A DNA stretch of 64,000 nt, taken from assembly GCA_944989445.1 (NCBI GenBank), contig CALYLW010000135.1, positions 986,217 to 1,050,216 on the forward strand. Reading direction: 5' to 3'. The DNA is from Ampullaceana balthica. Taxonomy: Eukaryota; Mollusca; Gastropoda; Lymnaeidae. The first letter of the stretch is position 1. Each line of letters opens with the position of its first letter. The position numbers and the translations under genes were made by a program. This document shows, piece by piece, positions 59,301 to 63,745 of the stretch. The notes beneath the pieces were generated by a model, which saw nothing but the letters and a program-made list of their open reading frames with translations, was not told the DNA's origin and ran no database searches.

Positions 59301-62245
59301 AACAGTGGCCAAACCGCGGCTCCTGAGTCGCATGCGGCTCATCTATGGTCCCATTGCGGCTCGCTTACAAATTTTGAAAGATATGTTGCAAGGATTACTG
59401 GAAAATTTCCAAGCCTGGTTTAATGACACGGAGTGCTGCAATGCGGCTCTCAATAATTTTTGACATTTTAAAATGGCACTCAGTTACTACATTTCTGGCC
59501 ACCCCTGAGTCTAATGAAATAATGAATGTTATCACTTTGTGTTAGTCTTATAAGCAGAAATAATTCCAAATAAAAATTTTTTATAGCCACTGATTTCTGG
59601 TTTAAAGTATGAACTTCATTTTACTTACACTTCGAAGTACAAATTTTAATCAATAAACATGGTGTGATATGATAAAAATGTAAATGTGGACAACAATAAA
59701 ATTTTAACATTACTCACCAAGCCAATATATCAGGAATAGGTATACCTAAGCCATTATTATAACCAACATGTTTAATTAGTTTAACAAAACTATTAAGATA
59801 TGCTGTTTTACGACTGCTTGTAACGCCGTGCTGAGATACAACATTCCTCAGTATTTCTTTAACATTTTCTCCTGGATCTGGAATACATTCAAATTAAATA
59901 AGCAACAAGGTTTAAACTATACAAAATAAAATATTATTATTTATTTCATTTTGATACAACTTGTATCTATAGCTATTTCTTATCTATTCCATTTTGATAC
60001 ATCTTGTATCTATAACTATACATAAGAAAAGTATTTTAATAATAATACTATTTCTTTCTTTTTTTAATATAAGTTGATCCTTATCTGGAAGAAATGTTCA
60101 AAAGGAAGAAAAAAACATCTACTATTCCCACCTAACTACAGCCATTACTTAAAAAGCTCAAGTCCAACTCTGTGGGTAATGCTATGAGTTATGCTCAGAA
60201 CTACAACTAGTAATAAACATGGGAAATCTTTTATGAACCTTAGTAATAAATCTAGAAACACTATTGGCATTGCAAGGGTTCTTATAGCCCATAAAAGAGC
60301 CTATAATTTAGCCCCCATGGAAAAAAATACAACTATTTATGCAATTTGTAAAAATCTTCCAAAAGTAATTTTTTTTTATTTTAAATTCACACAGGAATTG
60401 ACATCATATCCTTCCCATGGCAATGACTCTACACTGGCCTACTATGTAAATATTCTATGAGAAATTAGTAATTAAAGTTAATTATAGTGTACTATCACAG
60501 TTTCCTACAATTAAATCACAGTGGTTATATTATATTAAATAATAATTTTGAAAAATAATTCATAAGTCATAGGCAAGCAAAAAAAAATAACCCTGCATAA
60601 AATAGTACATTATTTATATACACTGGGCCTGGAAGACATTGTAGGTTTTGCTAAATGAAAATACATTTTAATTTTATTTTTATCTTTGGCTTAAATTCCA
60701 ATTATAAATTTGTAATGGGAAAGTCTTACAGTTTTCTGGACCATACCATGGACCATTGAGATTGTGAGCAAAAGACTTTGAGCCCTTAGTCTTAGGACTA
60801 ACTTACCGTATATATTTGTTCTATAGCCCGTTCGTCCATAAGCCAACCACTTTTGGAGGAGAATAGTATAAAAAGTGTGTAACACGCGCGCAAGCCGACC
60901 CCAAAAAATAACAGGACAGCGTAAACAAAATGGAACACATTTTTTTTTAAAATACAGTCGGACCTCTCTAAGTCGAACTCAAAGGGACCTGAAAAAAAAT
61001 CGAAACAGCGATACTGGCTAAAATGCGGTAAAGAGAGGCGGTGTCTGGTGTTTCACATCAAAGGAAACCAACTTGCTTTGACATCCCGACACAAGAGACA
61101 CCTTCCCTCCCCTCTTCCACTTTACTCCCTCCACAGTGGGATGGGGGAAGTAACATTTTTCTTTTTAAAAAGAGTCACAGCATGTCTTTTAAAATTCACA
61201 GGGACCCGAAAAAAAATCGACTAACAGAGTTTGCCAGTTAGTGAAAATGGCGTAAATAGGCGCTGATTAATCAAGGACAATGTTGATATTGAGGGGGTGG
61301 GGGGGGAGAGAGACAGCAATACCGGCTAGAGCGCTTGACAGAAAAGAGAGGCGGTGTGTTTCAAATGAAAGGAAACCAACTTGCTTTTATTAAAACTTTG
61401 ACATTGACATACCGTCATACCCACACAAGCCTGCGAGAGTAGACACCTTCCCTCCCCCACTTTACTCCCTCACAAAACCGATATTCATGATTGTACATGC
61501 AGAAATTAACTATGACCCCCCCCCCTCCCTACAGTTTCCCCTAGATTTTGTCCAAAAAAGGTCGGCTTAGAACGAGTATATATGGCATTATACGGTAATT
61601 ACTAAATTAATATATAATAAATAGTTTAATAGGCATAGGCCTTAATAAGTTCATTCAGAATGAAATTGATTAACCTGATTTGGATTGGATTTGACTTGAG
61701 TTTGTGTTGGTTAGTTAGGCAGTTTGAGCATACACTTACTTTACAGTTTACACCTATACTAGACTATGACTAAAAGTAAAAGACACTAAAAGTAAAAGTA
61801 AAAGTGTAACACTTTATTCACTTTATTGTCTTTATTTTGGGTCCATTATTTTTAATAATATCCAAGGTTCTAGAGCTCAAGTTTAAAAATCAAGAATCAT
61901 ATTCATAAAACGTTCATATTGAAAGTAAAAGAAGTATATATATATTAAAAAACAGAAACATTGCTAAATCTAAATCAAAGACTAAAAATAATAATAGTAA
62001 ATAAATAAATACAGTAGTAAAATAGTTTTTAGAATCAAATTCACCTCTACTGTGGTCCAGTTTTATGACAACGTCTTCAGCACTTTCGTGGCGAACTGGA
62101 GGGAAAAAACAGAGCAATTAATATTTGTACATAAAAAGGACAACTTTTTAATTTATGTGTCATAGATAATTTGTAATTGAGAAAACTTACCACGATATCG
62201 CCCAGCTTTTAGGTTACGGACCGGGCGAGCCGATCCGGTCGCCAT
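20199..62245 (-). CDS. Rictor: RICTOR orthologue, complete coding region in 36 exons (1767 aa)
   Basis: Rapamycin-insensitive companion of mTOR, the defining scaffold of mTOR complex 2, which phosphorylates AKT, SGK and PKC hydrophobic motifs. The translation follows vertebrate Rictor from end to end: N-terminal HEAT/ARM-like region (exons 3-16), middle region with QWGIELLVTQL and LNILDEACDN (exon 22), a Ser-rich disordered region in the 1400-nt exon 29 with YTSQRDALGYATLR, and the C-terminal RRFIQELF block (exon 35). Human Rictor is 1708 aa. Joined exons (high to low): 62245-62191, 62095-62045, 59877-59718, 59046-58915, 58563-58373, 58024-57852, 57730-57672, 57479-57412, 57173-57091, 55149-55062, 54860-54770, 54371-54305, 54139-54059, 53938-53838, 53310-53133, 52906-52802, 52027-51981, 51697-51562, 50305-50246, 50051-49897, 49163-49037, 47667-47503, 46571-46416, 46124-46018, 45889-45802, 40951-40859, 40033-39927, 39596-39500, 38228-36829, 36213-36060, 35689-35623, 29115-28990, 28326-28159, 26268-26145, 20746-20608, 20303-20199. 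No stop or frameshift was seen, so it is probably functional. UTR ends and alternative exons are not determined. Confidence 0.96.
20608..20746 (-). CDS. Rictor: Rictor exon 35
   Basis: 139 nt, ends in phase 0 at GGG|GTGAGG. ICFYSEVCHLLSTYSYRL and ARRFIQELFDELDILG match human LCLYSEVSHLLSHCTFRL and CRRFIQELFQDVQFL. Cys1700 is the predicted fourth zinc ligand. Confidence 0.96.
21038..21608 (-). repeat. 24-bp minisatellite built on the Rictor exon 34 splice donor
   Basis: About 23 units. On the minus strand each reads ACAGGATTATTAAG|GTAAAATA, the same string as the end of exon 34 and its donor (26145|26144). Two units carry a TACATTATG insertion (about 21290 and 21392). A short piece of the same repeat abuts exon 34 at 26122-26160, on the far side of later insertions. 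Confidence 0.92.
21698..22329. repeat. 30-bp hairpin minisatellite, ~21 copies
   Basis: GCACAAGTTTGACGGTGACC plus GTCTACTAAA. Each unit contains GACGGTGACCGTC, two 6-nt arms around one base. Copies at 22150-22200 have TTTTTG in place of TTTG. Lies in Rictor intron 34. Confidence 0.95.
22446..23590 (-). mobile_element. CR1-like LINE, 3' part with reverse transcriptase
   Basis: Minus-strand frame 23599-23048 encodes [20 protein letters not shown] and an FADECIIY site where FADDxxxY is usual, so the second catalytic Asp is Glu. The C-terminal part continues to a 3' tail of (TTATC)n on the plus strand at 22448-22471. The 5' end is cut near 23590, next to the piggyBac relic. Confidence 0.88.
23600..26121 (+). 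mobile_element. piggyBac-like DNA transposon, decayed
   Basis: The right end is clear: GCGTAATAGAGGG followed by TTAA at 26122-26125, the piggyBac target site, here inside a copy of the exon 34 donor repeat. Subterminal inverted pair GGTATGTTACC...ACAGTGCGTC at 23612-23640 and 25965-25992. The matching CCCTCTATTACGC left end is not seen, so the left terminus seems lost where it meets the CR1 fragment. Confidence 0.8.
23918..25708 (+). pseudogene. piggyBac transposase pseudogene (PGBD-like)
   Basis: Exon 1 (23918-24068, acidic, MDPSCFYGKNKD) ends at a GTAAAT donor and joins in phase to 24185. Family motifs: SIDEQMVPFKG (first Asp), VYFDNWFNS (second Asp), MYNKFMGGVDLLD (third Asp), then a C-terminal Cys-rich zinc finger (RCKRPSCKG, CVKCNVHLC). 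Broken by an in-frame TGA at about 24459 where the family has Trp, a frameshift between 24460 and 24620, and another near 25297. Cannot make an active transposase as it stands. Confidence 0.9.
26145..26268 (-). CDS. Rictor: Rictor exon 34
   Basis: 124 nt, ends in phase 2. IRLEVMRLIVNLGSSVGLKG and SETGLL match human LRKEVLRLVVNLSSSVSTKC and HETGLL. The donor GGATTATTAAG|GTAAAATA is the seed motif of the 24-bp minisatellite at 21038-21608 in the same intron. Confidence 0.94.
26598..26862. repeat. 33-bp tandem repeat, 8 copies (Rictor intron 33)
   Basis: CTGGTGTCAAATAGGGGAAT plus GGCATGTAACACT. Open in several frames because the unit is a multiple of three and stop-poor; not a gene. Confidence 0.95.
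27078..27850. repeat. 44-bp tandem repeat, ~17 copies (Rictor intron 33)
   Basis: ATGGTCTGTAATGATAGGAA plus GTAAATGGTGGAGCAGGGCC plus ATAC/ATGT. 44 is not a multiple of three, yet all three minus frames stay open across the array because the unit has no minus-strand stop in any frame. Confidence 0.95.
28159..28326 (-). CDS. Rictor: Rictor exon 33
   Basis: 168 nt, phase 1 to 1. Low-complexity Ser/Thr-rich linker (SINDHSSSATPGSQTSSSST), like the human GSASSTKSTELL stretch. Confidence 0.82.
28371..28974. repeat. 40-bp tandem repeat, ~15 copies (Rictor intron 32)
   Basis: CATACCATAACAAGACTTGG plus CAGAGTGGACACATGAATGA. All three minus frames are open. One of them runs straight into exon 33 in its coding frame, but reading on from exon 32 meets a TGA before the array. 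Confidence 0.95.
28990..29115 (-). CDS. Rictor: Rictor exon 32 (zinc-site residues)
   Basis: 126 nt, phase 1 to 1. EHTTDICLLCNRF keeps the His-x4-Cys-x2-Cys pattern of human EHTDDNCLYCVC. In human mTORC2 these residues, with a later Cys, coordinate zinc in the Rictor C-terminal domain (recalled from the structure). Predicted ligands here: His1567, Cys1572, Cys1575. Confidence 0.88.
29370..30953. repeat. 1.6-kb minisatellite with 29- and 39-bp units (Rictor intron 31)
   Basis: TACCATCAAGTGATGAGTGC plus CATTACTAC (short) or CATTACTAATGTAGTTCAC (long). Short and long units are interspersed, with occasional larger duplicated blocks (for example 30455-30560 and 30660-30770). Confidence 0.95.
30955..31465 (-). 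mobile_element. CR1-like LINE, 3' fragment
   Basis: Same 3' sequence as the copy at 22446-23590, with a short (TTATC)n tail touching the minisatellite. Truncated at about 31465. No intact frame. Confidence 0.85.
32285..33540 (+). mobile_element. Penelope-like element fragment with inverted terminal repeats
   Basis: Arms of about 170 bp at 32285-32453 and 33369-33540 are inverted copies of each other (ATTAGTAGGCCTGACAAGAC / GTCTTGTCAGGCCTACTAAT). Between them is a 5'-truncated Penelope-like coding end. Inverted partial terminal repeats are usual for this retroelement class. Confidence 0.85.
32476..33290 (+). pseudogene. Penelope-like C-terminus with GIY-YIG endonuclease
   Basis: Begins in the reverse-transcriptase thumb (SQLLRLRRLC, NEDFLEKALEM) and continues through FRRDKNLRDLLVRSRL and a CGRNRCKTCPF Cys motif to the GIY-YIG-type nuclease: VVYTIVCKRCPLKYIGETGR, RLAEHVRAIK and an LENRLIHEYGTL segment with the catalytic-type Glu. 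The polymerase palm is missing, so it cannot reverse-transcribe. The remaining frame is uninterrupted for over 250 codons. Confidence 0.88.
33661..34083 (+). CDS. unidentified open frame in the TTAA element
   Basis: Open for about 140 codons after CTGTAG (a possible 3' splice site) to TGA. Contains QPPIVYVPESTYGVPFAEST and IRDDGKKYGLLF, protein-like composition with no family I recognise. No ATG at the start of the frame; a first exon would have to supply it. It could be the 3' exon of an element-borne gene or chance. Confidence 0.35.
   Translation: MGTLDHPKHVPDYRSKQPPIVYVPESTYGVPFAESTIRDDGKKYGLLFHVSSCYSEFADLLLEILRSYADIIVATMHLPKSTMFRNSFHLIMDMLMLMNMGLVQLDNGMNYYYSKDCVQDSSNFRLCFKFYISEMFKKEY
35043..35317. 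mobile_element. hAT-type MITE, 275 bp
   Basis: Terminal inverted repeats CAGTGCTTCTCAAA / TTTGAGAAGCACTG, flanked by 8-bp direct repeats gcatagta and gcatagaa (7 of 8). Rictor intron 31. Confidence 0.88.
35623..35689 (-). CDS. Rictor: Rictor exon 31
   Basis: 67 nt, ends in phase 1, VVEGEDTRTHSTSSLGKLEQ. Poorly conserved, but skipping it would put a stop at the start of exon 32. The pyrimidine tract lies about 30 nt upstream with no intervening AG. Confidence 0.75.
36060..36213 (-). CDS. Rictor: Rictor exon 30
   Basis: 154 nt, ends in phase 0. FVGITLPVDIKMIFE matches human YIGLALPVDINDIFQ. Confidence 0.92.
36829..38228 (-). CDS. Rictor: Rictor exon 29 (large Ser-rich exon)
   Basis: 1400 nt, residues about 1008-1474, ends in phase 2. 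Encodes the long Ser/Thr/Asn-rich, probably disordered region known in Rictor as a phosphorylated segment. RPRAQT (Thr about 1159) fits the RxRxxT AGC-kinase consensus and lies where human has RIRTLT (Thr1135, an S6K site); this equivalence is inference. YTSQRDALGYATLR near the end is a strong family signature (human YTSSRDAFGYATLK). Confidence 0.95.
38331..39318. repeat. 29-bp tandem repeat, ~34 copies (Rictor intron 28)
   Basis: TTAAAATATAGCTTGATGAG plus GTAATCATA or GTCATCATA. Otherwise almost invariant; the A/C difference forms an internal bar code of unit order. Confidence 0.96.
39500..39596 (-). CDS. Rictor: Rictor exon 28
   Basis: 97 nt, ends in phase 0. TAYFVLGLLACTRKGTDIL and CHTRK match human TCVYVLGLIAKTKQGCDIL and RHSRK. 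Confidence 0.94.
39927..40033 (-). CDS. Rictor: Rictor exon 27
   Basis: 107 nt, ends in phase 2. GHIGLSCDGLAWL and VIPEIIRLAEESGVFSIRG match human GNIGSSNWGLNLL and VIPDILKLAKQCEVLSIRG. Confidence 0.94.
40320..40640. mobile_element. MITE with ~25-bp imperfect inverted ends
   Basis: TACAGGAAGCCCTTGACTTA at the left and the inverse of TACAGGGAGTCCTCGGGTTA at the right, with TA at the borders. Contains a (TA)n tract. Rictor intron 25. Confidence 0.65.
40859..40951 (-). CDS. Rictor: Rictor exon 26
   Basis: 93 nt, phase 0 to 0. SSQDIRALKTALWAV corresponds to human WEEIKKLKASLWAL. The acceptor follows a C-rich tract. The first half is less conserved, so the 5' edge is slightly less certain. Confidence 0.87.
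41524..41739. mobile_element. hAT-type MITE, 216 bp
   Basis: CAGTGGTTCCTAACC / GGTTGGGAACCGCAG ends, flanked by ccatagat and ccctagat (7 of 8 match). Rictor intron 25. Confidence 0.85.
41870..42520. other. unassigned, repeat-like block with small hairpins
   Basis: CCGTCAAAAATGACGG (about 41888) and CGTCCAAAGGACG (about 42168) are short hairpins. Looks like a non-autonomous element, but no ends could be fixed. Confidence 0.3.
43152..45328 (+). mobile_element. 5'-truncated non-LTR retrotransposon with 10-bp target duplications
   Basis: TATTTGCATG at 43152-43161 and 45319-45328 brackets the insert. The body carries a reverse transcriptase and a Cys/His finger, and a 3' UTR with CATCGTCTCGCGAGACGGAA. 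The clean duplication and nearly intact coding sequence mean a fairly recent insertion into Rictor intron 25, opposite to the gene. Confidence 0.88.
43162..45280 (+). pseudogene. LINE reverse transcriptase, one frameshift from open
   Basis: Motifs in order: GKAPGNDGIPPEALK, DLKDANIVTLYKNKGDRSDC, NYRGISLLSIVGK, PESQCGFRAGRSTIDM, YIDFVDLTKAFD, SSGVKQGCVLAPTLF, ELLFADDAAL (catalytic Asp pair), SFTYLGS, then RRILGIKWQDKVPN and LRWLGHVKRM. A C-terminal C2H2-like finger, CKSCGKDCHSRIRLHSHSRKC by spacing (about 45200-45262), closes it. The frame shifts at about 44750 in an A-run (CCAAAAAGAG), splitting it into a 541- and a 183-codon frame. The endonuclease half is absent. RTE-like or a related clade; not resolved. 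Confidence 0.87.
45802..45889 (-). CDS. Rictor: Rictor exon 25
   Basis: 88 nt, ends in phase 0. DVFLPTHLYGQLTMHEEG matches human HVYLPIHLYGQLVHHKTG. Confidence 0.94.
46018..46124 (-). CDS. Rictor: Rictor exon 24
   Basis: 107 nt, ends in phase 2. YVDIVEEMLNEALTTYEK matches human YVDLIEEQLNEALTTYRK. Confidence 0.95.
46416..46571 (-). CDS. Rictor: Rictor exon 23
   Basis: 156 nt, phase 0 to 0. LRPSLLHLGEKGVMLLTRFV matches human MKPALSHLGDKGLLLLLRFL; ends TQLEQWHK. Confidence 0.95.
46680..47500 (-). repeat. 74-bp minisatellite built on the Rictor exon 22 splice donor
   Basis: About 10 units of 74 bp plus two 33-bp units nearest the exon. On the minus strand units carry GACAATGAG|GTAGACAGC, the exact end of exon 22 plus its donor. 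About seven copies keep GAG|GTAGAC; four have ATGATTAGAC, which destroys it. Confidence 0.93.
47435..47472 (-). promoter_or_regulatory. two duplicated 5' splice sites next to Rictor exon 22
   Basis: GTGAG|GTAGACAGC recurs with exon ends at 47470 and 47437, exactly 33 and 66 nt past the conserved donor at 47503. Using them would add VDSMALLYDSE once or twice in frame. Human Rictor has no such insertion, so 47503 is the likely constitutive site. Confidence 0.6.
47503..47667 (-). CDS. Rictor: Rictor exon 22
   Basis: 165 nt, phase 0 to 0. CRLYATKMLRVLMRAG, QWGIELLVTQLYD and LNILDEACDNE match the human protein closely. The 3' end (GACAATGAG|GTAGAC) is iterated in the adjacent intronic minisatellite, so two extra donors lie 33 and 66 nt downstream. 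Confidence 0.96.
47704..49036 (-). other. Rictor intron 21, no further feature
   Basis: Long AT-rich intron sequence. I see no gene, transposon end or RNA in it. Confidence 0.5.
49037..49163 (-). CDS. Rictor: Rictor exon 21
   Basis: 127 nt, ends in phase 0. KLAISALNFSLEGPARPVLS and KALTATQD match human KLTVSSLDYSRDGLARVILS and KILTAATD. Confidence 0.93.
49214..49864. mobile_element. MITE with TACCGTATTTTCACG ends
   Basis: TACCGTATTTTCACGAATAT at the left, and the inverse of TACCGTAATTTCACGTATAT at the right, about 645 bp apart. CCCCGC-rich subterminal motifs on both sides. TA at the borders. Rictor intron 20. Confidence 0.75.
49897..50051 (-). CDS. Rictor: Rictor exon 20
   Basis: 155 nt, ends in phase 2. 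RYYFLFIGRFSSTKKGTVYL matches human QHYFLFIGTLSCHPHGVKML. Confidence 0.94.
50246..50305 (-). CDS. Rictor: Rictor exon 19
   Basis: 60 nt, phase 0 to 0. DESEKMINELLTDISENLKE, equivalent to human YLEDLVKDIVQWL. Confidence 0.88.
50306..51561 (-). other. Rictor intron 18, no further feature
   Basis: AT-rich; no coding or mobile signature recognised. Confidence 0.45.
51562..51697 (-). CDS. Rictor: Rictor exon 18
   Basis: 136 nt, ends in phase 0. FIKRLVFYYKPENDLFSK and VAGCHLIDFLIS match human FVRRLLYFYKPSSKLY and VVGCQFTEFLLE. Confidence 0.94.
51981..52027 (-). CDS. Rictor: Rictor exon 17 (47 nt)
   Basis: Smallest internal exon, ends in phase 2. WPDEKLKKLDDQNHHR. Needed to keep the frame between exons 16 and 18. 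Confidence 0.88.
52190..52300. mobile_element. possible MITE end fragment
   Basis: TACAGTGGAAGCCAGTTATC resembles one terminus of TA-flanked MITEs; no partner end was found nearby. Confidence 0.3.
52802..52906 (-). CDS. Rictor: Rictor exon 16
   Basis: 105 nt, phase 0 to 0. Includes AIRDSQVNTTKTNSDWNWSV, matching human NLRDSQVLQHKENLEWNWNL. Confidence 0.92.
53133..53310 (-). CDS. Rictor: Rictor exon 15
   Basis: 178 nt, ends in phase 0. TRFHKMMKRGRRPCSIFLDQ corresponds to the human RFHEMKKRGPKPYSLHLDH motif. Confidence 0.94.
53838..53938 (-). CDS. Rictor: Rictor exon 14
   Basis: 101 nt, ends in phase 2. ANSLLPQECMHHHECLPSLI matches human ANTILPHSHSHHLHCLPTLM. Confidence 0.92.
54059..54139 (-). 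CDS. Rictor: Rictor exon 13
   Basis: 81 nt, phase 0 to 0. Ends VVLLLGELLHM, matching human TILLGELLHM. Confidence 0.92.
54305..54371 (-). CDS. Rictor: Rictor exon 12
   Basis: 67 nt, ends in phase 0. RPNLIENHLALLLSAFFTAG matches human RPDLMDNYLALILSAFIRNG. Confidence 0.93.
54770..54860 (-). CDS. Rictor: Rictor exon 11
   Basis: 91 nt, ends in phase 2. KLTEDFVAEEGRSILPHISQ matches human RLSDGFVAAEAKTILPHRAR. Confidence 0.92.
55062..55149 (-). CDS. Rictor: Rictor exon 10
   Basis: 88 nt, ends in phase 1. VLEVISDLFRLSLPVWAEDF matches human LLEVLYDIFRLPLPVVTEEF. Confidence 0.93.
55372..55412. repeat. GA microsatellite
   Basis: Run of GAGA with two GACA interruptions, in Rictor intron 9. Confidence 0.8.
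56161..56690. mobile_element. hAT-type non-autonomous element, ~514 bp
   Basis: Perfect 8-bp direct repeats atcaccac at 56161-56168 and 56683-56690. Ends TAGGTCCGT and the inverse of TAGGGCTGTCAATATTG. Several GGGTACCCG palindromes near both ends look like transposase-binding subterminal repeats. Rictor intron 9. Confidence 0.85.
57091..57173 (-). CDS. Rictor: Rictor exon 9
   Basis: 83 nt, ends in phase 0. GLIRLCHPEGSGMQSLIGIL matches the human GIINLCKPGNSGIQSLIGVL segment. Confidence 0.94.
57412..57479 (-). CDS. Rictor: Rictor exon 8
   Basis: 68 nt, ends in phase 1. DSRFIASKMAVITVMRSWPG matches human EARFLASKMGIIATFRSWAG. Confidence 0.93.
57672..57730 (-). CDS. Rictor: Rictor exon 7
   Basis: 59 nt, ends in phase 2. 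RLLAPFTDSHFRYSVEDGRR, aligned with human RILAPYTDFHYRH. Confidence 0.92.
57852..58024 (-). CDS. Rictor: Rictor exon 6
   Basis: 173 nt, ends in phase 0 at GAG|GTCAGT. Contains CGGIQTVIWNILDCHQYPR and LLNHPHTRHFIRPQVDLE, matching the human RGGLNTIL...LLNHPKTRQYVR block. Confidence 0.95.
58373..58563 (-). CDS. Rictor: Rictor exon 5
   Basis: 191 nt, ends in phase 1. Contains LDVSLDNEIERIHAIKLIRQ and AIGNDGASERDRMVR, among the best conserved N-terminal Rictor motifs. Confidence 0.95.
58915..59046 (-). CDS. Rictor: Rictor exon 4
   Basis: 132 nt, phase 2 to 2. CLEITLLNDAKQVRTASLR matches the human CLRLALLNEAKEVR repeat. Confidence 0.93.
59291..59516. mobile_element. MITE with CARNRGTGGCC ends, ~208 bp
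   Basis: agtctaatg is duplicated at 59291-59299 and 59508-59516. Ends CAACAGTGGCC and the inverse of CAGGGGTGGCC. Interior repeats GCGGCTC. hAT-like. Rictor intron 3. Confidence 0.75.
59718..59877 (-). CDS. Rictor: Rictor exon 3
   Basis: 160 nt, ends in phase 2. Contains ENVKEILRNVVSQHGVTSSR, equivalent to the first conserved helix of the human protein. GTGAGT donor. Confidence 0.93.
60800..61602. mobile_element. composite MITE, ~800 bp
   Basis: Outer inverted ends TTACCGTATATATTTGTTCT at about 60804 and the inverse, near ATACGGTAATTAC, at about 61600. Inside, GACCTCTCTAAGTCGAAC (about 60961) is typical of another MITE class, and two partial repeats of AGAGAGGCGGTGT and CACCTTCCCTCCC suggest an internal duplication. 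Rictor intron 2. Confidence 0.6.
62045..62095 (-). CDS. Rictor: Rictor exon 2
   Basis: 51 nt, phase 1 to 1. Encodes HESAEDVVIKLDHSR, aligned with the acidic stretch after the basic N-terminus. CAG acceptor, GTGAAT donor. Confidence 0.88.
62191..62245 (-). CDS. Rictor: Rictor exon 1 (start codon)
   Basis: 55 nt, ends in phase 1 at a GTAAG donor. Begins MATGSARPVRNLKAGRYR, matching the basic N-terminus of vertebrate Rictor. The start is supported by A at -3, G at +4 and an in-frame TAA five codons upstream. Confidence 0.9.
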
Positions 62246-62857
62246 TTTATTTCTGACTTATAAGATGTATGTCGTAAAAGAAAGTAAAGGTTAATCAGTA
62301 GGGCTAAATAATTAATTAATTATTTTTAAAATTTGTAATGCAGGACTTCATACCTTTCAGAAATTTTCAATTCATCAGCATAGTTTATTACAAATATTTC
62401 CAATTAAAATATATGAGATTGGTATTTAAATAAATATTTGTTTAATCATGGTTTGAGACCCTTTCAAGAGCTTTTGTATGAAAGAAAATATTTTACGACA
62501 TTCAAATCTAGGTATAACACTGGGAGTCCCTTTGTTTACTTGGAAATGTCCAGTTATTGTGCCATTGTCATTTCAGCTCACGCCTTTCGATAAGTTGAAA
62601 TTAATTAATTGCCTAGCCTGACAGCTTTTCGCTCCTATTATCAATCACATTTTAGAAAGGATGTGCAATAAAAAACAGTAAGGCAAGTGTAAAATTTTGA
62701 AATTGTGTTTTTACAATTTGAACGTGGTAGTGGAACCTGGAATGCAAAAAAAAATGAACAATGTAAAATCATAAAATTTAAAATGTAAGGAAATGATAAT
62801 GATAATGAATTCAATCAGTGGCAATGGGCATGGGTAGCCTGATCAAACCAGGAGTCA
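62246..62857 (-). promoter_or_regulatory. Rictor 5' UTR and presumed promoter region
   Basis: About 600 bp between the Rictor start and a divergent CR1 fragment. No gene and no clear TATA box at a usual distance. Must hold the transcription start unless a non-coding first exon lies further out. Confidence 0.4.
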
Positions 62858-63500
62858 TAATAATTGAGAAATTATCATGGAATCCCCATGTCAATGAAGT
62901 TATTAAAAAATCAAACAAAACCTTAGGCTTTATAAAAAGAAACCTTTACAAATGTAATAAAGATATAAAACTCAAATGAAAATGCTATCTCACTTTGGTG
63001 AGACCTGTACTAGAATATGCATCTTCTGTATGGGACCCATCCACCAAAGAAAACAATGATAAACTAGAGAAAATCCAAAAAAGAGCTGCCAGATTCATTA
63101 CTGGAGAATATTCAAAACTGACTAGAATAACACCATTAGTTAAATCATTAAACCTTGAAACACTAGAGGATAGAAGAACCAAGAGTAAAGTAGTAATCAT
63201 ACATAAAGCAATTAACTCTAATTTAGAAATACAACACAAAGATAACTTAATACAACCCTCAGATAGACATAAGGATAAAACACCTTTCTTATTCCGTATG
63301 CAAGAACAAACTCATACAAATTTTCGTTCGTCCGGAATTCGGGCGTGGAATGGGTTGCCTGAAGAAACCAGGAAAGCCAACACTTAATCAACATTTAAAA
63401 CTCTAATAAGAATGCAGGACTAAACACAAACGATAGATAAGCGTAGGACGCAATAATCTTCTGTATAGGAGCGCCTGAAACAGATAAGATAAGATAAGAT
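62858..63500 (+). mobile_element. CR1-like LINE, 3' end
   Basis: Frame at 62995-63387 encodes VRPVLEYASSVWDPSTKENN, SLNLETLEDRRTKSKVVIIH and RSSGIRAWNGLP, the C-terminal domain of the same LINE family as at 7690 and 22446. A small insertion near 62973 (CTCAAATGA) breaks the join to the preceding part. Ends in (GATAA)n at 63480-63500. Confidence 0.88.
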
Positions 63501-63639
63501 AGGAAAACCAACGCCAACACTCTATTAATAATTAAGTCTATTACTCTATTGTAACTCTATCTATCAACTATCAACATTTTAATTTTAAACTCTAACTCTA
63601 TTAAAATACAAGGCTAGACTTAGACTTAGACATTTATGT

Positions 63640-63745
63640 TTAAGACATACGTAAGCCATGGGCCATGGCCATAGATTAGTGAATTAGTGTTGGCCGCAAT
63701 AACCTTCTGTGTAGAAGGCGCATCTGTAACAGATTAGTAAAAGAT
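63640..63745 (+). mobile_element. related LINE 3' tail relic
   Basis: GCAATAACCTTCTGTGTAGA and GCATCTGTAACAGAT echo the CR1 3' UTR (GCAATAATCTTCTGTATA...CAGATAAG) at 9870 and 63450. Confidence 0.55.
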
